A stretch of DNA of 64,000 bases from Treponema primitia ZAS-2 (lineage in GTDB: Bacteria; Spirochaetota; Spirochaetia; Treponematales; Breznakiellaceae): the NCBI RefSeq assembly GCF_000214375.1, contig NC_015578.1, forward strand, positions 3,162,001-3,226,000. Reading direction: 5' to 3'. Positions 41,453-50,668 of the stretch are shown here, one piece after another (positions within the stretch are counted from its first letter, which is position 1; the number at the start of each line of letters is the position of its first letter). The notes under the pieces are model-generated. The model was not told where the DNA came from, did no database searches, and worked only from the letters and a program-made list of their open reading frames with translations. The position numbers were made by a program, and so were the translations under genes.

Positions 41453-41490
41453 AGCGCCAAAGGCGCCGCCGAAACCGCATTGGCGGCGCT
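41453..41490. other. GC-rich nested hairpins in a non-coding region
   Basis: AGCGCC-AAA-GGCGCC overlaps a second possible stem GGCGCCGCC (41462-41470)/GGCGGCGCT (41482-41490). The stretch 41401-41779 contains no gene that I can support; these hairpins and a T-rich tail (AAAAAAATAGTAGTAGTG, 41537 onward) may be a mobile-element relic. Confidence 0.4.
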
Positions 41491-41779
41491 CCATGGCAGG
41501 GGTGTGGGGGCCGCTGTTCAATGCGGCTATTCTGTAAAAAAATAGTAGTAGTGTAACGCCCCCCGCCATACCATTGCCTTAACACGGATGTTTGGACGAG
41601 TTTTTTTATTTATTATATTCTTCTATTTTATGCCTGTTAAATAAATTAACACCATTAAATAAACTTTTATATTCTGATGGTAATATTATAAATAAGCTAA
41701 TTAGTTCACTTACCAAGCCGCCTAGCGCAACTCCTATAACCATTGGATTGCCAATATCAAGTGGTTTTTCATCTCGAAC

Positions 41780-42208
41780 AAACGGAATGATTGCTTCCCC
41801 AATATCGCCGAAGGGCCTTTTTTCCCCTTCCCGCTCTATTTCCCAGCGTCCGCAGAAAAACACTTTTCCCCCCGGTCGAGTTCCTCAAAGTCGATGTCCA
41901 GCGGCGATTTAGTATCAAAAGACGAATTGGTTAAAAGCGAAATGTCCGCAGGGAGTGCATCCAAAATGGCCCACTTAACTTCGATACCGTGAACACCCTG
42001 GGGCTTGCCATGATTGGGGTTTAATGCCGTATCCAAAGCGATCTCGTAGGGCATCAGAAGCGGCCCCAGCGAGACTTGCGGGCTTGGGATGTTCCATACA
42101 GCTGTAATAGCTCAGGGCAACGGCTATGCTATATGATATATGGGCGTAATAGAAGTTTTTTGCCCAGACCAGAAACGCCTCATCTTTGATAGGAATGTAA
42201 TCTGCCAT
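41780..42208 (-). pseudogene. Decayed gene with internal deletion and two frameshifts
   Basis: Three frames together give one interrupted protein. Minus strand from ATG 42208 reads MADYIPIKDEAFLVWAKNF, then another frame gives WNIPSPQVSLGPLL joined to LNPNHGKP and VHGIEVKWAILD, NSSFDTKSPL, and a third frame gives WEIEREGEKRPFGDIGEAI. Intact homologues that I recall (an uncharacterised family with many copies in Treponema and relatives) have about 70-100 further residues between NPNHGKP and VHGI, so an internal deletion is likely as well. No function is known. Part of a decayed stretch 41401-42569. Confidence 0.75.
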
Positions 42209-42247
42209 GTTTTACGCCTCCTTTTGCGGGTAAAATAGGGTATATGA

Positions 42248-42272
42248 TTTGGAATTCAGACTGAATTCCAAA
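42248..42272. repeat. 25-bp perfect palindrome in the 42209-42569 gap
   Basis: TTTGGAATTCAG-A-CTGAATTCCAAA. Further small palindromes (GGATTAC-TT-GTAATCC, 42325-42340, and a relative at 42346) follow. The gap holds no convincing gene; reading frames here are antisense or random. Confidence 0.6.
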
Positions 42273-42569
42273 AAAGCCACGGCACGCTTCAAAAAATGCG
42301 GTTTGGCGATTGGGAATATGACTTGGATTACTTGTAATCCAGCTTGGATTGCAAGTAATCTGCGCGGCATTTTGTATACGGTAAGTCACCTTTCAGCGCA
42401 AACAGGCCATTTACCAAAGAAGACGCTATATATTGTATGTATGCTAAATTGCCTGCGCTATATACGGGGGATGGCGGCTCCGGAAGCTGCCGGCAACGCT
42501 GGGCCACCGCCCGTTTCCAAGCGATTCATACTCATATTCGTAAACCGATACACTCAGGCTTCCAAATGG

Positions 42570-42971
42570 CTATTGAACCCAGTCTTCCAGGGGCAAATCG
42601 GGGATATGATCAAAATGCCTGGTGTTGTGGGTCACCAGTGTATACCCATGCTGGAGACAGAACCCGGCTTGCAAGAGGTCCGATTCCGCCATGGTCTGCC
42701 CGCTTCTCCGGCATTGGACGTAGAGTTTGGCAGTCCGTACCCAATCGGCCTTCATCATGTCGCCTCGCGCAAGCCGGACGCACAGCGATTCAAAATGGGG
42801 CAGCTTGTTTTTCGAGTTAACGGCGTATAGGCCGCGGATAATTTCATAATACGTAATAGGGGGAATGACGACCGTATTTTCGCGATCAAATTCCCGTTCC
42901 AGCTTTTTTTCCAGGTTGTAGCGGTTGTTGAGCCAGTAAGAGATGCTATTGCTGTCCAAGGCGTAGGTCAC
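42570..42971 (-). CDS. PIN-domain toxin (VapC-type RNase)
   Basis: 133 residues. PIN-domain acidic residues: D5 in YALDSNSISYWL, E in TYYEIIRGLY, D in AESDLLQAGF, with the final THNTRHFDHIPDL; this is the normal VapC pattern for an RNase that cuts tRNA or rRNA when the antitoxin is lost. Start overlaps the upstream antitoxin's stop by 4 bases (ATGA). Length is normal. The pair has its own promoter. Confidence 0.9.
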   Translation of the reverse strand: MTYALDSNSISYWLNNRYNLEKKLEREFDRENTVVIPPITYYEIIRGLYAVNSKNKLPHFESLCVRLARGDMMKADWVRTAKLYVQCRRSGQTMAESDLLQAGFCLQHGYTLVTHNTRHFDHIPDLPLEDWVQ

Positions 42972-43240
42972 GAGAAGTCTATGTCCCGAAAGGTGAGGCC
43001 CTGAGCAAGCACTTTGTCAAACTCCTCGCCCAGTTCCTCGCCTTCCACCGCTTGGATGGCGTCAAAGGCTTCCCGAAAGAGCTTTCTTTGCCGCTCAGAT
43101 TCCGAAACAGCGGACTGCGCTTCCTGCGGAGGCATGGGGAAATCTAGAATAGTTACGATGACAGGCTGGCCATCGGGGATGGCAATATCATTTTCACTAT
43201 AAAAAGTCTTGTCCTTAAAATATCCTTTAACAGCCAGCAT
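42968..43240 (-). CDS. Antitoxin partner of the PIN toxin
   Basis: 90 residues. N-terminal YFKDKTFYSENDIAIPDGQPVIVTIL is a short beta-rich segment like the AbrB-type or DUF-type antitoxin that binds DNA; the C-terminal region is acidic and helical (SERQRKLFREAFDAIQ, EEFDKVLAQGLTFRDI), as needed to wrap the toxin. GGAGG lies upstream of ATG 43240. Identity inferred from overlap with the PIN gene and size; family not certain. Confidence 0.78.
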   Translation of the reverse strand: MLAVKGYFKDKTFYSENDIAIPDGQPVIVTILDFPMPPQEAQSAVSESERQRKLFREAFDAIQAVEGEELGEEFDKVLAQGLTFRDIDFS

Positions 43241-43260
43241 ATTCCGTCCCTCCTGTAACC

Positions 43261-43289
43261 AGTATACGGTTTTTTCGCCTTCCGTACAA
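43261..43289 (-). promoter_or_regulatory. sigma70-type promoter for the toxin-antitoxin pair
   Basis: Minus strand TTGTAC (43289-43284), 17-base spacer, TATACT (43266-43261), about 20 bases upstream of the ATG. The same TTGTAC -35 recurs before cas6. Confidence 0.6.
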
Positions 43290-43297
43290 GTTTCTTT

Positions 43298-44416
43298 TTA
43301 CGCTTCCAGTTCCCGGGCAATGGTCTTCATGTTTTCGACAATCCCGATGTGCTGGGGACAGACCTGCTCACAGTTTCCGCAGGCAACGCAGTCCGACGCT
43401 TTGCCCCGCGCCGTGGTTGCCAGGCCATAGCGGCCCTTGGCGCTTCCTAAATCGTTGTGAGTCATCTTGCGATTATAGGCCGCAAAAACATTGGGAATGG
43501 GTATATTCTGCGGGCAGCCCTCTACACAATATTCACAGGCCGTACAGGGAATATGGGGAATTGCATCCAGCGCAGCACGGACCTTGTCAATAACGGCGTG
43601 TTCCGCCTGGTTAAGGGGCTTGAACTTTTCCATAAAGGATACGTTGTCCCGTACCTGATCTATGGTGGACATGCCGCTCAGCACCGTAACAATGTTGTCC
43701 AGGGAGGCTGCAAAACGGATAGCCCATGATGCGGGGGAAACATCCGGGTTAGCATCGGTAAATATTTTTTGCACGTTTTCCATGAGCTTCGCCAGCATAC
43801 CGCCTTTAACCGGTTCCATGACGATCACAGGTTTATGGTGCTTCAGGGCCACTTCATAGCATTTCCGGGATTGAATGGTGGGGCTCTCCCAGTCGTCGTA
43901 ATTCAGTTGAAATTGGACAAACTCCGCCTCCGGGTGTTCGGTCAAAACCTTGTCCAGCGCGTCCGCCTTGTCATGAATTGAAAAGCCGATATGCTTCACC
44001 AGGCCTTTTTCTTTAAGTTCACGGACATAATCCCACATCTTGAAATCATCGAAACGTTGGGTGCGGCTGTCTCCCAGATTGTGAAGCAGATAGAAATCGA
44101 TATAACCTGCGCCGGTACGCTTCAATGAAGTGTGTATCATATCCCTGGCCTCTTCTGCGGTTTTGACAGTCCAGACGGGGCATTTAGTGGCAATTTGAAA
44201 ACTTTCACGGGGATACCGGTCAACAATGGCAGCCTTCATTGCCTCTTCTGATTTGCCGCCGCCATAGCCCCAGGAGGAATCAAAATAACTGAAACCCTTT
44301 GCCATAAACAGATCGACCATTTCCTTTGTCTGTTCAATGTCAATTTCATCCCCAATCATGGGAAGCCGCATAAACCCAAACCCGAGTTTCGGAATGTCTT
44401 CACCTAAATATCCCAT
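43298..44416 (-). CDS. Aldo/keto reductase with C-terminal 4Fe-4S ferredoxin domain
   Basis: 372 residues; GGAGGG 5 bases before ATG 44416. Aldo/keto reductase barrel with catalytic set D-Y-K-H: SYFDSSWGYGGGKSEEAM (Asp, Tyr), QIATKCPVW (Lys), YLLHNLGDS (His). After about residue 290, two ferredoxin clusters: CTACEYCVEGCPQNIP and CVACGNCEQVCPQHIG. Cytoplasmic oxidoreductase that may pass electrons from a reduced carrier rather than only NADPH; substrate unknown. The 200-bp divergent gap to threonine aldolase contains a promoter and a repeat relic. Confidence 0.9.
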   Translation of the reverse strand: MGYLGEDIPKLGFGFMRLPMIGDEIDIEQTKEMVDLFMAKGFSYFDSSWGYGGGKSEEAMKAAIVDRYPRESFQIATKCPVWTVKTAEEARDMIHTSLKRTGAGYIDFYLLHNLGDSRTQRFDDFKMWDYVRELKEKGLVKHIGFSIHDKADALDKVLTEHPEAEFVQFQLNYDDWESPTIQSRKCYEVALKHHKPVIVMEPVKGGMLAKLMENVQKIFTDANPDVSPASWAIRFAASLDNIVTVLSGMSTIDQVRDNVSFMEKFKPLNQAEHAVIDKVRAALDAIPHIPCTACEYCVEGCPQNIPIPNVFAAYNRKMTHNDLGSAKGRYGLATTARGKASDCVACGNCEQVCPQHIGIVENMKTIARELEA

Positions 44417-44438
44417 ACATGCCCTCCAAAATATGAAA

Positions 44439-44465
44439 GTTATACCATGTTAGCGGCATTGTCAA
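44439..44465 (-). promoter_or_regulatory. Putative promoter of the aldo/keto reductase gene
   Basis: Minus strand TTGACA (44465-44460), 15-base spacer, TATAAC (44444-44439). The spacer is short, so strength is uncertain. Confidence 0.45.
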
Positions 44466-44616
44466 TGTAAAACATAAGCACAGAGCACACGGACAAAGAG
44501 GGGGCAAAAATATCGTTTTCCATCAGCCATGCCTTGGATTTGTAACAAGCCCCTGGTATACTATCAGGAGCTTGTTACCGGAGGCCACTTCAAACGATGT
44601 ATATTGAGACTGCTCC

Positions 44617-45663
44617 ATGATAGATATTCGCAGTGATACCGTAACCGGCCCCACAGAGGCCATGCGCAAGGCCATGGCAAATGCCGAAGTTGGAGACGAT
44701 GTGTATGGGGACGATCCCACGGTCAACCGGCTGGAAAAGATGGGGGCGGAAATCCTCGACAAAGAGGCTTCCCTTTTTGTGCCTTCCGGGACTTTTGGAA
44801 ACCAGCTGGCCCTCTTTACCTGGTGCCCCCGGGGAACCGAGGTGATCCTGGGGGAGGAATGCCACATCATCCAGCATGAGGCAGGGGCGGCTTCGGTGAT
44901 CGCCGGGGTGCAGACCCGGCCCATTAGTGCCCCGGACGGGGTGTTGCGGCCGGCGGCTCTTCTGGAACGGCTGCGGAAGGCGGAGCTTCACTACCCGGCT
45001 ACTTCCCTGATCTGCCTGGAAAACGCCCACTCCCTGGGCAGGGCGGTTCCTGTGGAAGCCATGGACGAGGTCCGCGACCTGGCGGGCCAGTGGGGGCTTC
45101 CCGTCCACCTGGACGGCGCCCGGCTCTTTAATGCCGCAGCCGCCCTGAAGAGAGAAGCCCGGGAAATCGCCGCCCGGGCCGACTCGGTCATGTTCTGCCT
45201 TTCCAAGGGGCTTTGTGCGCCTGTGGGATCCCTGCTGGCGGGAAAGCGGGAATTTGTGGAAGCTGCCCGGTTCAAGCGGAAGATCATGGGAGGTGGGATG
45301 CGCCAGGCGGGCATATTGGCGGCCGCAGGGATCATTGCCCTGGAAGATCAGGCGGGCCGACTGCGGGAGGATCATGGGCGAGCACGGTTCCTGGAAAAGG
45401 AACTGGCGGCCATACCGGGCATTACTCTGAGCCCCGGGGATATCAACATGGTGTACTTTTCCTTTCCACCGGCAGAGGATCCAAAAATTGCCGGGGGGAT
45501 CACCGAATTTTTTCTCAAACAGAACATACGGATCAACGGGCCGGAGCGCGGGATTTTTCGCTTTGTCACCCACCACTGGATCGGAGATGCAGAAATCAAA
45601 ACAATCCTGGAGGCTTCCCAGGAAGCCTTCGGGGAACAATTTTCCAAAAAGGCGGCCCCATGA
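44617..45663 (+). CDS. Low-specificity threonine aldolase
   Basis: 348 residues, beta-eliminating-lyase family. Pyridoxal-phosphate enzyme that cleaves L-threonine or allo-threonine to glycine and acetaldehyde. Landmarks: IDIRSDTVTGPTEAMRKAM, GTFGNQLAL, HIIQHEAGAAS, HLDGARLFNAA and the lysine in CLSKGLCAPVGSLLAG. Length and motifs normal. ATG 44617 has only a weak upstream site. Its stop overlaps the peptidase ATG (ATGA), so the two are co-translated. Confidence 0.93.
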   Translation: MIDIRSDTVTGPTEAMRKAMANAEVGDDVYGDDPTVNRLEKMGAEILDKEASLFVPSGTFGNQLALFTWCPRGTEVILGEECHIIQHEAGAASVIAGVQTRPISAPDGVLRPAALLERLRKAELHYPATSLICLENAHSLGRAVPVEAMDEVRDLAGQWGLPVHLDGARLFNAAAALKREAREIAARADSVMFCLSKGLCAPVGSLLAGKREFVEAARFKRKIMGGGMRQAGILAAAGIIALEDQAGRLREDHGRARFLEKELAAIPGITLSPGDINMVYFSFPPAEDPKIAGGITEFFLKQNIRINGPERGIFRFVTHHWIGDAEIKTILEASQEAFGEQFSKKAAP

Positions 45664-46817
45664 GAGCCAACAGGATTCCTATCAAACAAGAGGAGGGCGA
45701 AGCTTCACCCTTTGAACTACGCCGGCAGAAAATCTACGACTGGATGGCCCGGGAAGGGATATCCATGGTCATGTTCGAAGATTTTGAAGGCCGGCGGGAC
45801 CCTTCAATACGCTGGCTAAGCGGCCAACCTTCCGACGCACTGCTCTTCCTTTGGGCAGGCGGGAAGTCCCTGCTGGTTCCTTGGGACGCCAATATGGCCG
45901 CCCTCTATGCCCAGACCGACGCAGTGATTCCCTACGCGGAATTTGAGCGCCAGGCTGTTAAGGCCCTGCGGGCAGCGGCGCTGTTTTTTAAAGTCCCCCC
46001 GGGGAGTCGTATTGAAATTTCTCCATCCACCTCCTATACAAGTTTTCTCAAATACCTTGAAGAAGCGGATGACTACGATATACTTTGCCGTATCGACTGC
46101 GCCCACAGTGAAACTGAGCAGCTGCGAGCCGTCAAGGATGAGGCGGAACAGCAAATCTACCGGAAAGCCGCAGAGATTACCAATGAGATAACGGATCTGC
46201 TGGAAAAAAATGTACGCGCCGGAACCCTCGGCTCGGAAAGCGATGTGGCCCTGTTCATCGAAGGGGAAAGCCGCAAGCGGGGCTGCGAAGGAACGGGGTT
46301 TGAAACCCTGGCCGCCGGTGCGGAACGGAGCTTTGGCATTCACGCCTTCCCCGCCTATACAGCCGAACCCTTTGCCGGGCCGGGGCTCTCCATCCTGGAC
46401 TACGGCCTCAAGTACATGGGCTACACCACCGATGTGACCCTCACTTTTGTCCGGGACCCTTCACCGGCCCAGGAGAAAATGCTCACCCTTACAGAAAAGG
46501 CCTACGCCAAATCCCTATCCCTGCTGAAGGACGGGGTTTCCGCCCGGGAAATCGCCCTTGCGGCGGACGCTGTTTTCAGCAAAGCACGGAAGTCCATGCC
46601 CCACTCCCTAGGCCACGGCATAGGCCTGGAAGCCCATGAGGCGCCGGCCTTGAGCAGCCGTACTGACAATTCCTGGCTGCTCAGAGCGGGGATGATCTTT
46701 ACCCTGGAACCGGGCCTCTACGACCCGCGCCATGGCGGCTGCCGCCTAGAAAACGATATACTCCTCACCCCCGAGGGGGCGGAAGTACTCACCAATTCCA
46801 GGATTGTACGTTTGTAA
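45660..46817 (+). CDS. M24-family metallopeptidase (Xaa-Pro aminopeptidase-like)
   Basis: 385 residues from ATG 45660 (overlapping the previous stop); the longer reading from 45213 is a frame artefact. Creatinase-like N-domain, then a pita-bread domain with five metal ligands: Asp in ILDYGLKYMGYTTDVT (two), His in LGHGIGLEAHE, Glu in TLEPGLYD and Glu in RLENDIL. Cleaves N-terminal residues next to proline, or an unknown peptide. Pairing with threonine aldolase suggests amino-acid salvage, by inference. Confidence 0.9.
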   Translation: MRANRIPIKQEEGEASPFELRRQKIYDWMAREGISMVMFEDFEGRRDPSIRWLSGQPSDALLFLWAGGKSLLVPWDANMAALYAQTDAVIPYAEFERQAVKALRAAALFFKVPPGSRIEISPSTSYTSFLKYLEEADDYDILCRIDCAHSETEQLRAVKDEAEQQIYRKAAEITNEITDLLEKNVRAGTLGSESDVALFIEGESRKRGCEGTGFETLAAGAERSFGIHAFPAYTAEPFAGPGLSILDYGLKYMGYTTDVTLTFVRDPSPAQEKMLTLTEKAYAKSLSLLKDGVSAREIALAADAVFSKARKSMPHSLGHGIGLEAHEAPALSSRTDNSWLLRAGMIFTLEPGLYDPRHGGCRLENDILLTPEGAEVLTNSRIVRL

Positions 46818-46829
46818 AATTGAATAGAA

Positions 46830-47279
46830 TTACTGCGTTTTTTCTATATCATGCAGTTTTTCTGCGACTGTCGCAGCTTTTGTATCCGCTTCTGCCAGAA
46901 ACTCTATCTCCGTGCCATCGCTATCCAGGTAGCGGAGCACAAACCGGGGCGCCCTGGCGAATACTATCCGTTTGAGCAAAGATTGTTCCCGGCGCAGCTC
47001 TGCTGACAGGATACGATCCCGGGGGACAAAGAGGGTCTTTTCCGTGGGAGGGGCGCCCCCGGAAGATGTCCGGGCAATCACCTGAATCCATCCCTCGTGG
47101 GGAAAATGGTGGAACCTGAACCCATGGCCGGTCGCAATCAGAAGCCCCCAGAGCGGGGGCTCACAGTCGGCCCAGCCGGAAATACACTGCCCCAAGGAAA
47201 AGGCTAACACCTTTTCTCCTAACTTAGCCTCATATTCCTTCCAGAATTCCGCCGGATCCGTGTTTTTCTTAGTCGCCAT
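46830..47279 (-). CDS. Conserved hypothetical protein
   Basis: 149 residues; no family recognised. Contains KVLAFSLGQCISGWADCEPP, GFRFHHFPHEGW and a C-terminal strand LRYLDSDGTEIEFL; a beta-rich, PH-like fold is possible. No signal peptide or membrane segment. Follows the metallo-hydrolase by 45 bp on the same strand and is probably the last gene of the LamG-TPR-HDOD group. Possible ribosome-binding site GGATAAC before ATG 47279. Confidence 0.6.
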   Translation of the reverse strand: MATKKNTDPAEFWKEYEAKLGEKVLAFSLGQCISGWADCEPPLWGLLIATGHGFRFHHFPHEGWIQVIARTSSGGAPPTEKTLFVPRDRILSAELRREQSLLKRIVFARAPRFVLRYLDSDGTEIEFLAEADTKAATVAEKLHDIEKTQ

Positions 47280-47324
47280 GTTATCCAGTATATACCTTTT
47301 ATCTCTCAGACGGAACCACGTGCC

Positions 47325-48242
47325 TCAAGCCTGAATGGTCAACCCTTCCCTGGCCATAATAAGTTCCAACCCGGTACCTGCCCCAAGCTGCGCCCGGTAT
47401 TTGGCTTCAAGAGCCGTCAACTGCTGGTCCGTACGGCGGGGATCGTGGTGAAATAAAATCAGCTTTTTAACCTTTGCCTTCAGGGCGGTGGCGATAGCAT
47501 ATTCGTAAGTGCAATGCCCCCAGCCTCTCTTATCCGCCTCATATTCAGCGGCAGTGTATTGGCAGTCGTGGATCAGCACATCGGCGTTCCTGTAAAACTG
47601 GACCAGCTTCTCGTTTTCCTCCAGGGCGGCCAGCTCCCCTTCCCGGGCGGCATCCTCGTTAAACCCGGGATCCCCGGTATCCGTGGGGAAGAGGTTATGG
47701 AAAGGTTCGGTGTCGTAGGCAGTGACAATGGACTTGCCCTGGTATTCAACCCGGTAGCCCAGACAGAGCACCGGATGGTTCAGGTACTTTGTGGTCACCC
47801 CAAGGCCGCCCCCCATATCCAGGGTTGTTTCCTTGATCTGATCGTACTCAATATGAACCGCAAGATCCTTCAATCTGATCGGCCAGTAAGGGTAAGAAAG
47901 CTGCGCACCCAGAACAGACTCAAGGGTTTCATTTCCATAGGAAACCGGCCCCCGGATACGCAGTTTTGTTGCGGGATGAAAAAGAGGGGAAAACATGGGG
48001 AAGCCCATGATATGATCCCAGTGGGTATGGGTAATAAAAATATCCGCATCAATGGGCCCCTGGCTCTGATAGTTGTCCATGAGCCAGTCCCCCAAAAGCC
48101 GCACCCCGGATCCCAAATCTACGATCACCAACCGTTTATCCGCACGGATCTCCAGGCAGGATGTATTTCCCCCAAACTCAACCGTGGACGGTCCCGGACA
48201 GGGGATGGAACCCCTATCACCCCAAATACAAACACTCAGCAT
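47325..48242 (-). CDS. Metallo-beta-lactamase-fold hydrolase
   Basis: 305 residues from ATG 48242 (AAAGGGG upstream). MBL-fold metal-binding motif THTHWDHIMG, with further ligand positions HDCQY and LILFHHDPRR. Opens with SVCIWGDRGSIPCPGP, typical of the RNase Z-like or cyclic-nucleotide-phosphodiesterase-like branch. Substrate unknown; cyclic nucleotide or RNA are candidates. Its start lies 10 bases after the HDOD gene's stop, so the pair likely acts in one pathway. Confidence 0.85.
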   Translation of the reverse strand: MLSVCIWGDRGSIPCPGPSTVEFGGNTSCLEIRADKRLVIVDLGSGVRLLGDWLMDNYQSQGPIDADIFITHTHWDHIMGFPMFSPLFHPATKLRIRGPVSYGNETLESVLGAQLSYPYWPIRLKDLAVHIEYDQIKETTLDMGGGLGVTTKYLNHPVLCLGYRVEYQGKSIVTAYDTEPFHNLFPTDTGDPGFNEDAAREGELAALEENEKLVQFYRNADVLIHDCQYTAAEYEADKRGWGHCTYEYAIATALKAKVKKLILFHHDPRRTDQQLTALEAKYRAQLGAGTGLELIMAREGLTIQA

Positions 48243-48252
48243 TGCTGCCCCT

Positions 48253-49110
48253 TTACAGGTTAAGAAAAACCTGGGCCTTGGTAATTTCCTCATCTACGAT
48301 GGGTTTAATCTCGTCAAATATTTCCCAGCTAAGGCCCAAGGTTTCCCCGATTACCCCGTCCGCCTTTCCCGGATGCCGGTCACCGGAAAACCCGGTCTCT
48401 GTAAGCGCCGCAAAACGGTTGGCGGCAATAACCGTGTAGAGTAGATCCCGGTATTCCCCTGCATAGTCGGTATAAAAATGGTGAAAAATAACCACGTCCC
48501 CGATGGGTCCCTCAAGGCGCCAGGCCTTTACCACAAGCTCCCCCACCTCGCAGTGGTTGATGCCCAGGGTTTCGGTCTCCGCCTGAACCAGGGATATCCG
48601 CCCCGTATCTGCGGCTTTGACAGTAAGCAAATAGTCCTTGGAAAGCACCGCGTTCAGGGGTATCTTCCCGATATCGTGGAGGAGCCCGGCGGTAAAGTAC
48701 TCTTCCAGCAGTTTGGGATCGATACTCCGTTTTCTGGCGATAACCTTCGCCGCCACCCCCACGCAAAGGGAATGCCGCCAAAACCCTTCGGTGTTGAGGC
48801 CCTGAAATTCCCTGAGGTTCATGTTCCCAATAATAGCAGAGGAAAGGGCCAGGTTCTTCACCGTATTGATCCCCAGCATGGTTATCGCCCGGACCAGGTT
48901 AGTCACCTGCTGGCTCAGCCCATAGTAAGCGGAATTGATCAGCTTCAACACCCGGCCTACCAACACTGGGTCCAGGGAAATCACATGGTTCAGATCCGCC
49001 GGGCTGGTCTGGGGGTTATTACAAATTTCCAGCACCTTAGACACAGTTATGGACAAGCTGGGCATGGTTCTTATATAATTCTCAACCTGTCTATACAGCG
49101 CCTCATCCAT
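48253..49110 (-). CDS. HDOD-domain regulatory protein
   Basis: 285 residues from ATG 49110, which overlaps the TPR gene's stop by 8 bases; an upstream ATG at 49131 is possible. HDOD pattern: YIRTMPSLSITVSKVLEI, LDPVLVGRVLKLINSAYYGL, AITMLGINTVKNLAL, FTAGLLHDIGKI. HDOD proteins are signalling modules in chemotaxis, biofilm and stress pathways and usually lack phosphohydrolase activity, though here H-D in LLHDIGK is present. Its partner is unknown. Confidence 0.88.
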   Translation of the reverse strand: MDEALYRQVENYIRTMPSLSITVSKVLEICNNPQTSPADLNHVISLDPVLVGRVLKLINSAYYGLSQQVTNLVRAITMLGINTVKNLALSSAIIGNMNLREFQGLNTEGFWRHSLCVGVAAKVIARKRSIDPKLLEEYFTAGLLHDIGKIPLNAVLSKDYLLTVKAADTGRISLVQAETETLGINHCEVGELVVKAWRLEGPIGDVVIFHHFYTDYAGEYRDLLYTVIAANRFAALTETGFSGDRHPGKADGVIGETLGLSWEIFDEIKPIVDEEITKAQVFLNL

Positions 49111-50668
49111 TTGGGTTTTCCAGGGTATCAATAATGAATTTCAATTCCATGTGAGCATCACTGTGCATAAATTCATTCAACGCCGATTCCGGTAGGGATT
49201 CTGTCAGGACCATCAGGTACCGCATCAGTCCCAGCAGATCCGGCTCCGGGGAACCCGCAAACGACAGGGATACTGCGGCAGTCTCATTTTCTTCGACTGG
49301 TTCTACTTCTTCGATTGGTTCAATTTCTGCGACAGCTTCCGTTTCTGCGACAATCTCCGCCCCTGCGGCAGCTTCCACTTCTTCGACTGGTTCAATTTCT
49401 GCGACAGCTTCCACTTCTGCGGCAGTCTCCGTTTCTGCGACAATCTCCGCCTCTGCGACAGCTTCCACTTCTTCGACAGCTTCAATTTCTGCGATAGTCT
49501 CCGCCTCTACGGCAGGTTCCACTTCTATGACAAGTTCCGCTTCTGCGGCAGCTTCCACCTCTTCGACAGTTTCAGTTTCTGCGACTGGTTCTACTTCTGC
49601 AACAGCTTCAATTTCCGCGGCTGGAGGTGACGGTTCAACCGGGACAGTCTTGCTAACAGGCTCAGCGGAACCCGCCTTAGCGGCGGGCGATTTGGAGGCC
49701 GACGCCTTGGCAGCTTTACCGGACCCGCGTTTTCCCGGCGCCGGTTTAGGAGGCGCCGGAGTGGCGGGGATCAGATCCAGGCAATACCGGGACTCGGGAT
49801 CTTCCAGCATGAATTTGGTATAGGTGTCCCCGGTTTCCGCCGCAGGGTCCAGGGTCGTTATTTTTTCAAAGATGTTCTTTGCTTCCTCATCATTGCCCTG
49901 GATCCCCTGGACCGAACCTGCGATCCGCATGGCCTGGATGTTTTCGGGATCTTTCTCCAGAACCGCACTGGCCTGATCCATGGCGTCATCGTAGCGTTCC
50001 AGTTTTTGATAGAGCCCTGCCAGGCGGGTCCGGACATCCCAGTCAGTGGGAGCCATATCCGCCAGCCGCTCCAGTTCTTCCAGGGCGCCGGGGAAATTTC
50101 CCGTGTCTTCCAATGCCCGGGCCAGGTTCAGGGCGGCTTTGATGTACCGGGAATCCTTTTCCAAGGCGGCCCGGTATTTCTTAATGGCTTCCTTGTGCCG
50201 GCCCTGATCCGCCAGAACCACACCCTTATTGTTCAGGGCTTCCGCATTGTCAGGATCGACCTTCAAAACCCGGGAAAAAGTCCGGTTGGCAGAGTTATAC
50301 ACTTCCTGTTTAAATTGCACGATGCCCAGGGCATTCAGGGCATCAATCCACTCCGGGTTATTGCGAATTGCCGACCTATAATGGCTTGGGGCCCGTTGGG
50401 GCTGTCCCCTGGCTTCCAGGGCTATGCCATAATTAAGGTGAAGGGTCGGGCTGTTCCGGTCCAGGGTTAAGCCCTTACGGAAGGCTGCCAGGGATTTTTT
50501 CCACTCCCTGAGCTTGCCATAGGCTATCCCCCGGAGATTATGGGCGGCAATAAATTCCGGGTCCGTTTCCAGGGCCGTATTCAGGGTTTCCGTAGCTTCC
50601 TTATACCGGCCATCCCGGATAAACATCCGGGCCCGCTTTGTTAAATCCTGTACATCCTGCGTGCTCAT
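49103..50668 (-). CDS. TPR-repeat protein with Glu/Val/Ala-rich low-complexity tail
   Basis: 521 residues. Residues 1-270 contain about seven tetratricopeptide repeats (AHNLRGIAYGKLREWKKSLA, EALNNKGVVLADQGRHKEAI). After a Lys/Ala/Pro linker comes an extended block of about 120 residues built on the motif EVEAVAEIEPVEE, encoded by tandem DNA repeats. The end (LMRYLMVLTESLPESALNEF) resembles a short helical partner-binding domain. Overlaps both neighbours (LamG gene upstream, HDOD downstream), so the three form a coupled set. Scaffolding role inferred. Confidence 0.85.
   Translation of the reverse strand: MSTQDVQDLTKRARMFIRDGRYKEATETLNTALETDPEFIAAHNLRGIAYGKLREWKKSLAAFRKGLTLDRNSPTLHLNYGIALEARGQPQRAPSHYRSAIRNNPEWIDALNALGIVQFKQEVYNSANRTFSRVLKVDPDNAEALNNKGVVLADQGRHKEAIKKYRAALEKDSRYIKAALNLARALEDTGNFPGALEELERLADMAPTDWDVRTRLAGLYQKLERYDDAMDQASAVLEKDPENIQAMRIAGSVQGIQGNDEEAKNIFEKITTLDPAAETGDTYTKFMLEDPESRYCLDLIPATPAPPKPAPGKRGSGKAAKASASKSPAAKAGSAEPVSKTVPVEPSPPAAEIEAVAEVEPVAETETVEEVEAAAEAELVIEVEPAVEAETIAEIEAVEEVEAVAEAEIVAETETAAEVEAVAEIEPVEEVEAAAGAEIVAETEAVAEIEPIEEVEPVEENETAAVSLSFAGSPEPDLLGLMRYLMVLTESLPESALNEFMHSDAHMELKFIIDTLENPNG
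49290..49630. repeat. Tandem low-complexity repeats encoding E-V-A units
   Basis: Units of roughly 18-24 bases such as TTCTGCGACAGCTTCC and CTTCGACTGGTTCAATTTC recur many times, coding for the Glu-rich tail of the TPR protein. Copy number is likely to vary. Confidence 0.7.

Noticed and set aside
42249-42830. Plus-strand frame of 193 codons across the gap and toxin gene
   Set aside because: It runs antisense through the PIN gene and through a palindrome-rich gap; no protein family is visible.
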